Assembly: GCA_019095985.1 (NCBI GenBank)
Contig: CM032668.1
Location: 21,071,639-21,135,638 of the forward strand
Direction: 5' to 3'
DNA: 64,000 bases
DNA from: Streblospio benedicti
Taxonomy: Eukaryota; Annelida; Polychaeta; Spionida; Spionidae
Part shown: in pieces, positions 1 to 12,314 of the stretch
Numbering within the stretch: the first letter of the stretch is position 1
Layout: each line of letters begins with the position of its first letter
Translations under genes and position numbers: made by a program
Notes under the pieces: model-generated
Told to the model about the DNA's origin: nothing
The model's input: only the letters and a program-made list of their open reading frames with translations
The model's database searches: none

Positions 1-107
1 ATGTTGGTTCTGTTGTCAGGTCAGGTGTCAGAGCAGGTGCTGGAGCAGGTGCAGACATTGATATATGAATATGCCACGGAGTACGGGAAGAAGGAGGTAT
101 TAGCAGC
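1..107 (-). CDS. Thr/Pro-rich stalk exon, copy 2 (partial, runs off left edge)
   Basis: On the minus strand this is a near-identical second copy of the exon at 549-724, cut by the window edge. It has the same acceptor (TGTTAG at its upstream end) and encodes the same run of Ala, Pro and Thr residues typical of an O-glycosylated stalk. The transcript would continue to the left of the window. Protein function is not recognisable from this piece. Confidence 0.4.
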
Positions 108-548
108 CTAACATTTTAAGTCTCTGTCTGCACCTCTTACGGTTTAGTCTTATTATACTCAACACAAGAACAATATAATAATGTATCTGGCAAGAGACAA
201 AAACTTGCATTACATACAAAAGAATTGGAGGTTCCCATGTTGTGTAGTGTGTGAGGACTTGTCACATGTGGCAAGACTATAATCCGTGTCACTTGCAGTC
301 AGATGGTTGGGAAAGTTCAAGGCAAAAGCTCTTGTCTTTTAAAATTCAATCCTGGTGAAAGCAAGTGCCTATTATGGCTGTGGTGTGAAGAAATCAGAAA
401 GAAATGGCCATGATATCGATTTTGCATGTACTTATTTGTCACACATTTCACTAAAATAGTTTATCATGTCAAGCCCACGAAATCAACTATAACAAGAAAT
501 GGAATAACCCTCAATAAAAAGTACTTCATTGGTATTTGAAAGTCATAC

Positions 549-724
549 CTTGAGTTGTTGGATGAGTTGTCGATTCACTTGTTGGTGGTTCCGATGTTGG
601 TAGAGATGTTGGTTCCGTTGTTTGTTCAGATGTCAGGTCAGGTGTCAGAGCAGGTGCTGGGGCAGGTGCAGACATTGATATATGAATATGCCACGGAGTA
701 CGGGAAGAAGGAGGTATTAGCAGC
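549..724 (-). CDS. Thr/Pro-rich mucin-like stalk exon, copy 1
   Basis: The minus-strand exon lies between a TTAG acceptor and a GTATGA donor and is open for 58 codons. After about 18 residues it becomes almost purely Pro, Thr, Ser, Ala and Glu, with repeats such as TTEPTS and TSEPPTSESTT, which is the look of an O-glycosylated spacer in a secreted or surface protein. It lies downstream, in transcription order, of two EGF-like exons and a signal-peptide exon, so it is probably part of the same gene. However, the phase leaving the EGF exon (1) does not match the phase entering this exon (2), so at least one joining exon is missing from my model. Confidence 0.45.
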
Positions 725-1102
725 CTAACATTTTAAGTCTCTGTCTGCACCTACTACGGTAATATCTTATTACGGACAACACAGTGACAATGTTTGATAA
801 TATATCTGGCAAAGGAGGCAAAATCTTACATTACATCCAAATAGTTTGGCGTTCCCATGTTGTTTAGTGTGTGAGGACTTGTCGCATGGTGCGAGACTTT
901 AATATGTGTCACTTGCAGTCAGTGTTGGGAAAGTTCACGGCAAAAGCTCTTATCTTTTAAAATTCAATCCTGGTGACAGCAAGTGCCTATTATGGCTGTG
1001 GGGTGAAAAAATCAGAAAGAAATGGCCGTGATATCAATTTTGCCTGTACTTGTACGTCACACTTTTCACTGAAATATAGTTGGTATGTAATAGTAGACTT
1101 AC

Positions 1103-1245
1103 AAAGTTTCACTGCACAAGTTGGTCCAGTCCATTTGCCTCTACACTCGCAAGACCAGTCTTCTTTGCATTTGCCACCATGAAGACAGCCACATGGGTTT
1201 TTGTCTTTTACAGATAGATGGACATGGTCAGTATCCAGTTTATAC
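1103..1245 (-). CDS. EGF-like domain exon, copy 1
   Basis: The minus strand encodes a six-cysteine EGF-like module. It reads NPCGCLHGGKC, then CKEDWSCEC, then RGKWTGPTC, and ends at a strong GTAAGT donor in phase 1. It is closely similar to the copy at 2119-2272, one residue longer at the donor. The acceptor could not be placed with certainty, so the upstream boundary is approximate. The module implies an extracellular protein; I do not recognise the gene. Confidence 0.55.
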
Positions 1246-2118
1246 TCATAGTTTCAGGAAGAAATACTCACACCTCAGGTCAAAACACACAAGGAAAAGA
1301 AATGTAGTCACGTCACTTTGTTCTGTGTTCATTGATAGATAGCACAGTTTAGTGTGATATATCACAGTTTCTATTTTAATCAATTATCAGTAATGTGCTG
1401 AATTGAAATACTAAGTACCTTGTAAATTATACTAAAATCAGAATTTGACTCTCTGATACAAAGACAAACACAAAGTGAAATAATTTATTGTCTTAATTGT
1501 AATACTTGCAACACTTAGAATACTGTCTATCAGTTTTGTGGGTTCATAACTTTTACCATTAATTGCATCACTGACAAGTTTATGTATTCAACAATGAACT
1601 AATTAGGGTGGTTAAATTCCTGAAATTTATTACAATATTTAAAAAAATAAAGAGCCCAATATGTCAATATTAAAAATTTGGCTACAAGTAAAATTGTAAA
1701 TAAACCTATTAATATTGTTTAAAAAAAGAATACATTTTAGCATGGATATTATATCACTATCGTCTTGACTTGTTGGTAACACATATTTTATTAGACAAGT
1801 GTGGTAAGTGTGCTACAGAATATATATTGCCCGTTTTATGAAGATGTCCGTATACATATGTGGAGGAACATTTTTAAATATAACAATGAGTTTAACATAT
1901 TTAATGATTTTTATATTACTGAATGCCTTTTAAGTGACAGAAGTGATGTTTTTAATATGTGTTTTATAAAGTTTATTCAAGAGGCGTGGGAAGTAAGAAA
2001 CAATATTTTAGGACGTGGTCTGTAACTAATACTATGATATTATTTTATTACTCTACTATACTATATTATTTATCCTACTTGATTTGATTTTATTGAAACC
2101 CGTAACAAAGGGCCTTAC

Positions 2119-2290
2119 GTTTCACTGCACAAGTTGGTCCGGTCCATTTGCCTCTACACTCGCAAGACCCGTCTTCTTTGCATTGGCCGCCATGGAGACA
2201 GCCACATGGGTTTCTGCCTTCTACAGATATATGGACATGGTCAGTATCCAGTTTATACTCATAGACGCATGAAGAAATACCCATACATGA
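2119..2290 (-). CDS. EGF-like domain exon, copy 2
   Basis: The minus strand encodes YEYKLDTDHVHISVEGRN followed by a six-cysteine EGF-like module (CGCLHGGQC, CKEDGSCEC, CRGKWTGPTC), ending at a GTAAGG donor in phase 1. The spacing (short C1-C2, a GG turn before C3, aromatic and GP between C5 and C6) is that of EGF domains. With the copy at 1103-1245 it shows exon duplication within the gene. The upstream boundary is not certain because no good acceptor was found in the needed phase. Confidence 0.6.
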
Positions 2291-3301
2291 GGTCGAAACA
2301 TAAAAGTAAAAAAGAAATGTAGTCACACTACTTTTTGTGTGTACATTGATAGATGATACAGTTACGTGTGATAGGTCAAAAATATCATAGTAAAGTTTTT
2401 ATTTCAATAGATTTTTAAGGGGGTTTTAAAATGTATAAAAGGGTGAGTACATATTTGTCCTGCGTGGAATCAATAACTACTATTCTATTCCTCTGTGTTC
2501 TATCAAGCACTTTCCTACAAGTATATTGAATAGCTAATGTGTTTGATAAACCACAGAGAGAGTGGGGATAGAATTTAATACACATGGGAACCCCACCTTA
2601 CATCATTACTACTGTATCTTATATAGAGAGCGAGAGATTTATACTATCCCACACATTTGCCTGAATTACGTAAGTATAATGGGAAGAGAGAAAGTAGTTG
2701 AGTCAATGTCAGCACAGTGAAGGGTTCCACGCCATCTATTTTGCCACATCAACCATGACTGTCATAAGAATGTATTGGTGCACCTGCGTATGTGCCCCAC
2801 CATAATGAAGTCTGATTCATAAAAAATAAAAATACTGAAGTTTCAATAGTGACATATCACATTGGCCCTGCTAACATGTTTGCATCACTGCTGATATATT
2901 GTGTACGTATTTATTACACTCTTTGATAAAAGTACAGGTTTCTCTTTATTTGCAATGGGAGGAAAGTGCAAGATACCATGTCAATTGCCTGGTTCTGCCA
3001 CTGCAAAGCGTGGGCGGGGAAAGCTAGTATTGTATAAAAGCAAGGTTGTAAATTGTTCACTAATTGCTTCATAACAATTTTTTATTTGATTTGTATATTT
3101 CAAACAATGTTATATAAGTTCATTGCTGACACAGCAAGGTATAAATTGTAAAAATTGAAGAAGTGATTTAGTAAAAGTCTAAAATACTGTTAATCTTCAC
3201 CGTGAGAGCCCGCAAAATAGTTTTTAATGTTTTTGGAATACTTGCAAATCATATCTTATTTCTATTCACCACACAGTCCATCTCATATAAATTGTACTTA
3301 C

Positions 3302-3356
3302 TTGCTACGGCGCCCACAATGATGAACACGAGGAAAATTATTGTAATTATTTTCAT
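3302..3356 (-). CDS. Signal-peptide exon of the EGF/Thr-Pro gene (probable)
   Basis: The minus strand has an ATG followed by MKIITIIFLVFIIVGAVA and then a strong GTAAGT donor leaving phase 1. The Lys at position 2 followed by a 15-residue hydrophobic run and small residues is a textbook secretory signal peptide on its own exon. It lies about 1 kb upstream of EGF-like exon copy 2 on the same strand, so I assign it to that gene. The link is inferred: no exon between 2326 and 3302 was confirmed. Confidence 0.55.
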
Positions 3357-3399
3357 CTTCTTAGATGGTCAAGTGCATGCATCCGTCGATCAAAGTATA

Positions 3400-5500
3400 T
3401 AACCAATATTTGTTTAAAGCTGATGTTGAGTGTATGAATTTCACAACTGTCACTCACACAATTTATATGGTAATTTATGGTCGGACTTCTGCACTACGAT
3501 TACGTTAACCATTATTATTTGGCTTTTTTTTTTCAACTCACGTGTGAATTCAAGTTATTAAAAGTAACATATGAGGTGACTTTTCATATCAGATAATTTC
3601 ATCGGTCAAGAAGACGTCATGAACGTGGCCGTAACTTTTAATCTAGATGACAACGTGCATAAAGGTTTCGCTGAATATCGAAATCTGGCGTGATGGCCGT
3701 AACTTGGTGATTCTCTATCTAGCTGATTACGGGAGTGATAAGGCCTTTGGAGCAAAAACCAATGATGCTGTCAATAACGATGTCGTAAAGGGCTTACGGA
3801 TGACTTTTATGCACCTTTGTGCACAATATCTCAAATTGTGTGGAAGGAATTCTGAGACAATTACTCAATAGAGTGAAATAATGATTTAGTTAACACACAT
3901 GTTCATGCATATGTGATGTTGATTGCATTAGAAATGGTCTGTATTTGGGTTGCTGCATGCTGGCCGTTGTTTCAAACGACCAATGAGGATTCTGACGAGT
4001 TTCCATCCCCCATTCATGATTCCATCTAAACGAAACCATTCATAGCGATAAACATATCAATATCAATCACAACATTTGAGCAAATTTTAAGCAACACACG
4101 CGGGCAGGTCCAGGTTTTCAAAAAAGGGGGCACGATTAAGGGATCTCAAGGGTTTCTGGATTGATAGCGAACATGCCAAAACCCCTATGAAAATAATAAG
4201 GTATTTTGGTGGGAGAAAGGAATGACGTGCCTGAATCTGCCCATGGCAGGCATATCCCACTTGTACGGGAGTTTCGCGAGGCAATACGTGTCCTTTGCCT
4301 CAAGGTGAATCATACGGGACCCTTACACCGTCCAGCCATTCACACCAACCTCCTCAGTGACGTCACACCAACATCTAGTGAAGAATTTGCTCATTGGTGA
4401 AAAGTTCGAGAGCAATTGATAGCTTTCGGTGTATTTCTTCATGAATAAGACAATTTTGCACCAAGCGTTTTAATGTTCAAAGATGAGGTCTAAAGTTGTG
4501 AATGGTGTGTCAAAATTGAGCAGATGCATATGTGTACACTCGTGTTATTAGCCGCTGTGACATACGTTAGCGGTGAGTTACGATGAACATTATATCGATC
4601 CGACGTGTTTTTGCCCCAATGCCCTTATCTTGTGAACTTGAGCAGAATGTGTATTAAAGCTTGCCTGATCTCTCAACCCCACTCTTGTAATAAACAACTC
4701 ATTAGTACCATTTATGGTGGTGAGTGGTGACCCTCGAGTGGAGTGGACAAATTTGAAGATGCTAGTCGACATGGCTGTGATCGCAGGCCAGTGCTCAGGT
4801 GAGGGTGGTGATGGGTGTCAGCTGAACCCGTAATTAGTGCCATATTTCACTCTCTTATAATTAGATTTGAAATTTGCTGGTAAAAGTCGTAAAAGTACAA
4901 GATACTATGAATCATAGAATTGAATCCTGACCCTCTCTTATTTTTATACTGATAGAGACTCCCAGTTGACCAGCTTTTTAAGGCTGGAAATTCAATAACT
5001 AATGTCATATGAGTCATAATTAGTTCTTAAATGCAAAAAAACGTCAGTGTAACACACACATATACATAACACATTGCCTTTTGTTCTCAATCTTAGAATG
5101 GCATATTTTGGCTGGAAAAATGACTGTTGTAAAAGCAACTAGATCCCTGATTACAAATGCCTCGGGATTGAAATTAATGTATATTTTTTTGCACTCTGTA
5201 ATTTGGGAAACTATCATTTACAGCTGCAAGAAAGGTTTAATAGGTCATAAGTGTTAGTGGACATAATTGGATAAAGTTTCCATATAATACCAAATTAATT
5301 TGCACAGAGAAACTTGATACCTTGCTTTGTAGCTTTTGCAATAGCTAAATTCAAACTATGTGGACAATAAAGGTTGTCGCGAATTCCGTTTAAATGATTA
5401 AAATTATAAATTCATAACATATCATTTATAACAAACATAAATGATATAATTAAGGTATCTCTATTGACTTTTGGGGAAATGTGAATGTGCGTAGCCAGCA
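3400..5500. other. Intergenic stretch between divergent genes
   Basis: AT-rich sequence between the minus-strand EGF gene and the plus-strand receptor gene. I see no convincing exon, RNA gene or transposon here. Promoters for both genes should lie at its two ends. Confidence 0.5.
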
Positions 5501-5515
5501 GACATTTTCGCGGAG

Positions 5516-5522
5516 TATAAAA
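5516..5522 (+). promoter_or_regulatory. TATA box of the receptor gene
   Basis: TATAAAA in a GC-rich context (CGGAGTATAAAAGTCCGGCG) lies 38 bp upstream of an ATG at 5554 and about 215 bp upstream of the first recognisable receptor exon. Usual TATA-to-start spacing would place transcription initiation near 5546, leaving a leader of only a few bases. Confidence 0.55.
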
Positions 5523-5553
5523 GTCCGGCGTGGCCTGGGTGGCGCCCTCTCTC

Positions 5554-8500
5554 ATGATGCTGCAGCTGTCTGCTGCAAATAGCGTTCACCGCAGGTAACC
5601 AGTTTCACTAAATGTAGGGATTTTTGAAGATTGGAAAACACATATAAAATGACTTGCAAATAGTATTCTTCGTCCGTTAAAAAAACAATTGTGAAATTCA
5701 AAACATGCACTTGTTATGGTGTTTTTTCTTCTAGCTGATGATGACCTGGTGGCCACCCTGTGTTTCAAGGCGTCTTGCGCCGGATTCTGCGGCACCATCT
5801 CCTCGCATGGAAACTGTTACTGTGACGCCGTCTGTACCATCTACGCCGACTGCTGCGTGGACTACCACCAACACTGCCTGCCAGACGAGCTAGCTACCAA
5901 GCTAGCCGAGCATCCCTTGGCAGAGTTCGCCCACGTCCCCCATTACAGGTAGTTTATATCAGATGCGTTGTACATGCTTGGACTAGTGTTCGATGGATCT
6001 AGCTATTTGTTTAAAAAAATGATTTTGCAATTACAAGATGACTGATTGTCAATGGCGCTTTAAAAATAACTGCTGTGCATTTGTGACCATTTATATTGAA
6101 TAATCTCTTGTTTTGTTTTTATAGTATCCAATACCACCATTTAATGTTTTTAAATTTGTTCTTTCATGAGTAAACACAAACATACTGTTAGGTACACGTA
6201 AACTTACATTTTATTTGCATACTGCTACGCTTCAGGGCAACACTTTGATTAGGAACTGCGTAAGATCTTTCTTTGCACGTGTTCCAGAGCGCTATGATAA
6301 TGATGAATCCAAAATCCATAAACCAGACTTTTTAAAAGATTATCATCGCACAGCAATGCCATCTTTACTTTTAGAGGCCAAGAGTTATATTCCAAGCTCC
6401 ACGTGGTGAGAACCTGTAGAGACAAGAACCTTGCAGGAGATGCTAGGAACATCATGCACCTCTGCACTTCAAATACCGGCCCGAAGGAAGATATTGGTCC
6501 ATACTTAGATCATCAATCGCTAGCTTTCTCCAATTTAACCAAAATCCTGTATATGAACAAATATTGCGCCATATGCAATGGTGCACATGACTATGTAACG
6601 CTTCCCCCATTGTTTCTGTGTGGAGAAGAGGAAAAAAGAAATGCGTCCACTAATTTCCATACTGCTCTGGAGGTAGTGGAATTTCTGCGACGTGCCTGTT
6701 CAGTTGCATTTGACATGAATCCCTTGGTCTACAACATTGATTCCTCCAGGTATCGCCCAGTAGATTTAACCGCAGAACAGAGTGAGATCGTTCACAGCTG
6801 TGATTCCAGCTTCTTCTCTGAACATATGGCTGGACACGTGGTGCAGATAAATGTCAATGTACGACTTGATAATGTAAACAAAGAGCGAAGCCAAGAGTTT
6901 CTCAGAAAACAAGGGCTTAACATCACTGCGCTGGATGTTTCGTCAGTTCATATCATCAAGAACATCACCCTCCATGCAAATGCTGTGGACTACTACGAAG
7001 AAATGTGTGCCAACCACACCTCTCTGGTGGGCACACAATATGGAGCAAATTACTACTACAATAACATATTTTGTGCACTCTGCTCTGGGGAATCTGGTAA
7101 TCATATTCATTTAACTTTGCACTTTTAGAAGGCAAACATTTATTCTGCCCAACGGGTGATATGAAAAACTGGGGGGCTAAAAACTAAAAGCCTTAAAAGT
7201 CTGTGGTGTGCTTGTAAGGGTAATGTGGACAATTTATAGTGATTCTAGTGGAAGGGCCTAAAATTTTCAAATTAAAAAAAAAAAAAAAAAATCAGGTGCC
7301 TGAACATCATACCATACGGTTTGATTTTTTCACACACTCCCACAGCCAATATAAATGGTAGCCACCTTGTATTTGTTTTTATTTCTTGTTTAAATGATTC
7401 ATAGATGGAATGTTCAGCTTGAGAAATAATATGATATGATATTGTTAGTTCATCGTCGATATTCGGGAATTTCTTTTACACTGCGAATAGATTAAGAACC
7501 CCCGTTTTATATTGTTTACAGAAATCACGTGTGAGGAATCGATGAAAGGGCTCGATGTTCCCCGCGTATTGCCGGCTTTCAGGTTGGGTCTGTCTTACAT
7601 TTCACCTTAATTCTCTATTTCAAATTGTTTGAGAAATTTTGTAAGCATAAGCATGATAACATTGGAGGGTGGGAAAGATATTGAATACATGTCCATGTAT
7701 ATGAAATGCATATACATAATTGATATCAGAGGATTCTTTCTTGGGGTTTATATAGGGTTACGTACATCTGGCAGACCGTTTTAGATCTGTCAGAAAGTCT
7801 AGTGTACCTACCTCAATTGCTTTGTAAAAATGTGATATAATTTAGCCCGATAGACATATATTCACACCCCAATTTAAGTAGTTAAATATATATTTGTATG
7901 CGTATTGGAATAATTGTTCAAAAACTTAAGGTGGATGAAGAATCTGTGAAGCTTGTGATTGCAGACTCCTGCTGGACTTTTCCACTCCTGGCAGCGGCCT
8001 GGGTCTAATGTTTGAGGACCAGCCCGTGTGCACCAAGGCCCAGTTCCTCGACCTCCTCCATAAGCGCTGTGTGGAGAAGTCCTGTGGTGAGCGCCGCGGT
8101 GCTGACGGGCACCATCAGCTGCCCAGCGGAGAGTGCCACCCGCTGGTCTCCACCATCCCCCACATCACCAACTTAGTGCCAGACGCCCACTACTTGGTCA
8201 TTGAAACCTCAGATGGCCCTGTGTTTCTTAACGATTGGTACCGCCATGTGCCCTTCATATTCAATAATGCAATTGCTTTCAAGCATATGTTGGACGTCAG
8301 TGAGGACACTATGGAGGGTGTCATGACAATGTATGAAGAGCAAGAAATTTGTGGAGAATTGAAATGCTTCTTGATGTATGTGGAGCACACATTCAATCAG
8401 TCTACATGTGATTTATTTGATGACATAAAGAAACTGGAATCTTGGGGCAGCCTGCAGTATGTCAACCGTGTTGGCATAACATCGTTGGTGGTCGTCACTT

Positions 8501-9751
8501 TTATTGATGGTGCACACATAGATTGTTCACAGGGTGACATCGTTTGGAGGAATGATGTACAAATCCTCTCTAGTAACTTAATGGAGTTCACGGATTCCTT
8601 TCAAGTTTTTGTTGAAAGTACAAGGCAGCAGTATCCACTTGATTCCACGGTCATGAAAATCACTTACAACTTCAGTACAAATGATATGTTTTTGTACAAT
8701 AAACGCATCTCATTTGGTGTGTGCGAAACCAAAATAATGACCTGTCCGTATGTGCGATATGATGGTCCAATTAGCATTGTTGATGGGACGCTTCTTATTG
8801 AAGCAGGTGTTGGCATAGATGTTAGAATTCCAAGGGGGTCATTTGCTGTTTCGGTCAATAATTCTGTCTTCTTTTGTACTGAATATCTACACAGCATCAA
8901 CAAGACGCATACCATCCATGATGACATTCAGACATACATGGGCTTTGCTGGTGTCTCGCTGTCCTTGTTCTGTCTGCTTATCACATGTATTGGCCACTGT
9001 ACTTGCAATAATGTTAATAGTTTGTCCAGCAAAATCATGATCAATCTATGTGTGACTTTGATGGCAGCCCAGAGCCTGTTCTTGTCAAGCAGAGCCCTGC
9101 TGGATTTCCGTCTGCCCTGTAAGATTCACGCCAGCATCCAGCACTATTGCTGGCTTGCATCCTATATTTGGATGTGTGTTTATTCTTTGTCCTTGTCCTA
9201 CAAATTCTGCCAACTGAATGATAACAATGTAGATCAGCAAATCCTGATATCTGGTGCTTTCGTTGCATATGGCCTGCCCCTCGTCGTCTGTGGGACAAGT
9301 GCCTTGTTAGATTACTACACAGACATGCTTGTGTATGGATGGGATGATCCAGCACAGCAGTACGTTAACAACTGTCATATGCTGGATTCAACCTCAGCCA
9401 GCGCTGTTGGTCAGCCTCGCGATGCCTCTAGGTATTGTTCTGCTCATCAACCTTGGTTGTTTCTTCATTGTTGTCTATGTCATTGTGAAAATGAAAATAG
9501 ATCAGTCCACCATTGGAATGACCAATAACATAAATCGCAATTCTGTGCTCATCGGCTTCAAGCTGTCTGCAATCATGGGACTGTCGTGGGTCTTTGGGTT
9601 CCTTGGTAATGTTCCAGGCCTGAGTTTCCTGTGGTACGGATTTGTGGTGTTCACTTCCCTGCAAGGTGTTCTCATCATGGGAGTGTTTGTTAACAAGTTT
9701 GTCAGAAATTGCCAAGCTGATATGGAGTCTGAAACTCAAGGTATTGATTAG
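5554..9751 (+). CDS. Somatomedin-B-containing seven-transmembrane receptor (class B/adhesion-like GPCR)
   Basis: Exons with good splice sites and matching phases: 5735-5948, 6253-7096, 7522-7582 and 7965-9751. A possible first exon lies at about 5546-5594. The first certain exon carries a somatomedin-B domain (SCAGFC, NCYCDAVC, DCCVDY). Exon 2 and the start of exon 4 encode a long Cys-containing, N-glycosylated ectodomain with a KYCAICNG motif. The remainder has seven hydrophobic helices: TM1 follows YMGFAGVSLSLF, TM4 is near GAFVAYGLPLVV, TM5 follows CWIQPQPALLV, TM6 has MGLSWVFGFLG, and TM7 ends VNKFVRNC. This is the secretin/adhesion/methuselah-like fold; the ligand is unknown. No clear GPS cleavage motif is seen. 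The reading frame breaks near 6400 (between SYIPSST and VRTC) and near 9380 (between YVNNC and CWIQPQ). Translation resumes convincingly each time, so one-base consensus errors are likely, though real damage is possible. It ends GID-stop, or splices at GTATTG near 9740. Confidence 0.85.
5735..5948 (+). CDS. Somatomedin-B domain exon of the receptor
   Basis: The acceptor is TTCTTCTAG and the donor CAG|GTAGTT. The exon encodes eight framework cysteines in the somatomedin-B pattern, including YCDAVC and YADCCVDYHQHC, plus one extra upstream Cys. Such domains form compact disulfide knots used for protein contacts. The exon ends in phase 2 and joins in frame to the acceptor at 6253 through an AGG Arg codon. 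An ATG at 5716 inside the upstream polypyrimidine tract is in the same frame and would give a short hydrophobic leader if unspliced; I consider this less likely than a separate signal-peptide exon. Confidence 0.85.
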
Positions 9752-11395
9752 AAATTGTTATAAAGTATTGTTTGGGTATGTGTGTTTGTTTTCGCATGTG
9801 TTCTGTAACTTATTTCACTGTAGCGCTGTGAATTGAGAACTTATTGAATGAGAATAATTTGTTTTTATGTTTTTGTAAAACTGCCAAAAGATCACTGAGT
9901 AAAGTAAACTACTTGTAAACAATTTGGGCCATACGCTGCTGCAGCACCCACCTTACAGTGCTTGTTATGTTATGATAGTATAACCCGGCCATCCCGAAGG
10001 TTTCCTTGAGCAGGAGGACTTCATGATCACCTGAGGCAGACACACAGTCCGAACGGGCATACCCATGACACCGACTTGAACACCACGCTCACTACACCCA
10101 ATCTAGGGATTCCGCCTAACACAGCTTTCACCCTTGTCCTAGTATCTAGCTAATTGATAATGGACCCGTTATCATTCTAAATGCATGGGTTGCAAAGTGT
10201 TAATAGATGATGTTCGACCAGCAGAGAATTGAGGGCTAATGCCTATTTCCCAGTGCTGAAGTCTAGTTGCTCCTTCATCCTATAGTGACCTAATAGTAAA
10301 GAGACATCGCCAACAAAGACTCATATTGGAGCATAAAGCAGAGAGTGCATAATAACCCTTGTCCAGTGCAACTTACATATGTATATTACATGTTTGCGGT
10401 CATTCTGCAATGCACCAACTTCCAGACCTGGCTTTGTCGCAACTAAACGAAGTATCACGAAGTATCAAAAACATGTGCGATTGCCACACACTTTGTCTGA
10501 AGCTATTGCACGAAAAAGGAAGGTAGAACACAATCTACTGATTAGAAATAGATTTCACCATCGTCGTTTGGCCCAGATGCTTTAAATTTATCAATATATA
10601 GCTATGTCATCATATCACTGTTGTTATCCATTGCTTTCTAAAAAACAATCAAATGAAAATCGAGATAGCAACACACTTCATAGATTAGAGATAATTAAAA
10701 TAGTGATCATTTGACATTGCTAACAACTTTGTATTAACCCGTAGATGTTCATAATGAATGACAAAATTCTAAAATTGGCATAGCTCAAATTACAAGTAAT
10801 CACATTGCTATTTTTTTAAGAGATGTATTTAACAACAAAATTCAATACTGTTCATTTTTATCTTCATAGAATGATATTGATATATTTTAGAGGCCATTTA
10901 TTTATATATTCCATTTATATTTATTTGTGAATTGTATACTTACATTTTTTTCTATCATATGAAATAAATGTGTATATGTTCACTTAGAAACAGATATTTT
11001 TCAAAGCCCTTTCATTTACAATAACTTTATTTTGACATGACCAAACAAAACTGCACACATATTCAATTTCAATAAGAAATACTAGCATCTTAGATATTAT
11101 CTAGATTAGATAGTTAACTAAAGAGTTTGGGGTTTGGGTGAATGTCATGAAATTGTCATCACCGCCATAGTTGACAGCGGCGGCGGCGGGGGTGGGGGTG
11201 CGGGCGTTTGGGGTGCATGTCCTCAAGTTGACACCGGGGTGTCATGAAGTTGACGAAGCTGACAAGGGGACGGGGGTTCAGAAAATGCCAAAATGTGGTT
11301 GACGTCAATTGTGAACGCTCTCCAGCTCATTATAATTGAGATTAGAAATACACTTGTAGTCATGAGACTCTGCATGCCGATACACTTCAATGTAA
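9752..11395. other. Downstream of receptor gene; no further gene recognised
   Basis: The stretch 9930-10370 is less AT-rich than its surroundings and may be an old dispersed repeat, but I cannot assign it. From 10600 to 11100 the sequence is strongly AT-rich. A short G-rich tract lies at 11175-11215. No coding exon is supported. Confidence 0.4.
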
Positions 11396-11732
11396 GGGAC
11401 GGTGCAATATTTAACAAGCAGGGGGACCGGTGCATATCGAAAAACTTGTCTGAAAAAAGGTCTTGTCCCCTGCTGATGTGATGAAGAAAAACCTGATGTC
11501 CCATGACCTCTATTCATAAAAAGTCCGCGTCCCCTCCTATGAATATTCGCGTGATTAATTTGTACCGATTCGCTCACATCGAGGTGGGATTTCAGCAGCT
11601 GAAAAAAGTACATGTCCCATGCCCAATGAGAATGAAAATTCATCCGATCCCCCTACTTTGCACCTTGAAAAAAGTACCTGTCCCCCTACCAAATGCACCG
11701 GTCCCCCTTCCTGGTAAATATTGCACGGTCCC
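11396..11732. mobile_element. 337-bp MITE, PIF/Harbinger-like
   Basis: Terminal inverted repeats of about 45 bp: GGGACGGTGCAATATTTA at the left end and its near-exact complement ending GGTCCC at the right, each continuing into a GGGGGACCGGTGCAT block. Both ends are flanked by TAA, the 3-bp target duplication usual for PIF/Harbinger elements. There is no transposase, so it is non-autonomous. Confidence 0.7.
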
Positions 11733-12008
11733 TAATAAAGTCTGATATGACCCTATTCTTACCTGGGATAAGGAATAATATTTAATCGGAGTTATTACAT
11801 ATCATTATCACTAATAATATTGTATGGAACCATCACTGTTTACTTGTGTAGGTTTCTTTTTTTTTTCATTAATGATATTGATTAACATCTACTTTTAATC
11901 AATTTGGGATAAGTGCAATAAATTTGTAATGAATTTGTTGTTTTCATATGTGCACATGCACATCTAATTCGCTACCCGCCCCCTCGATCGCACACCCACC
12001 CCCTCGAT

Positions 12009-12314
<306 letters not shown>

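Larger units (their letters stand above)
1..1080. repeat. Tandem duplication of a roughly 600-bp block
   Basis: The sequence from about 1 to 480 is repeated at about 607 to 1080 with few differences. The shared block covers the Thr/Pro exon and a stretch of intron including a conserved acceptor-like CACCACAG near 985 (minus strand). It is a local tandem duplication that multiplied at least one coding exon. Confidence 0.8.

Noticed and set aside
9041-9739. Minus-strand frames opposite the receptor exon
   Set aside because: They overlap a clear 7TM coding exon on the plus strand and have no hydrophobic or domain pattern of their own.
9960-10075. Possible U1 snRNA-like sequence (GCAGGAGGACTTCATGATCACCTGAGG)
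   Set aside because: Only a short block resembles the U1 GCAGGGGAGATACCATGATCAC region. The 5' splice-site-pairing end, stem-loops and Sm site are not recognisable.
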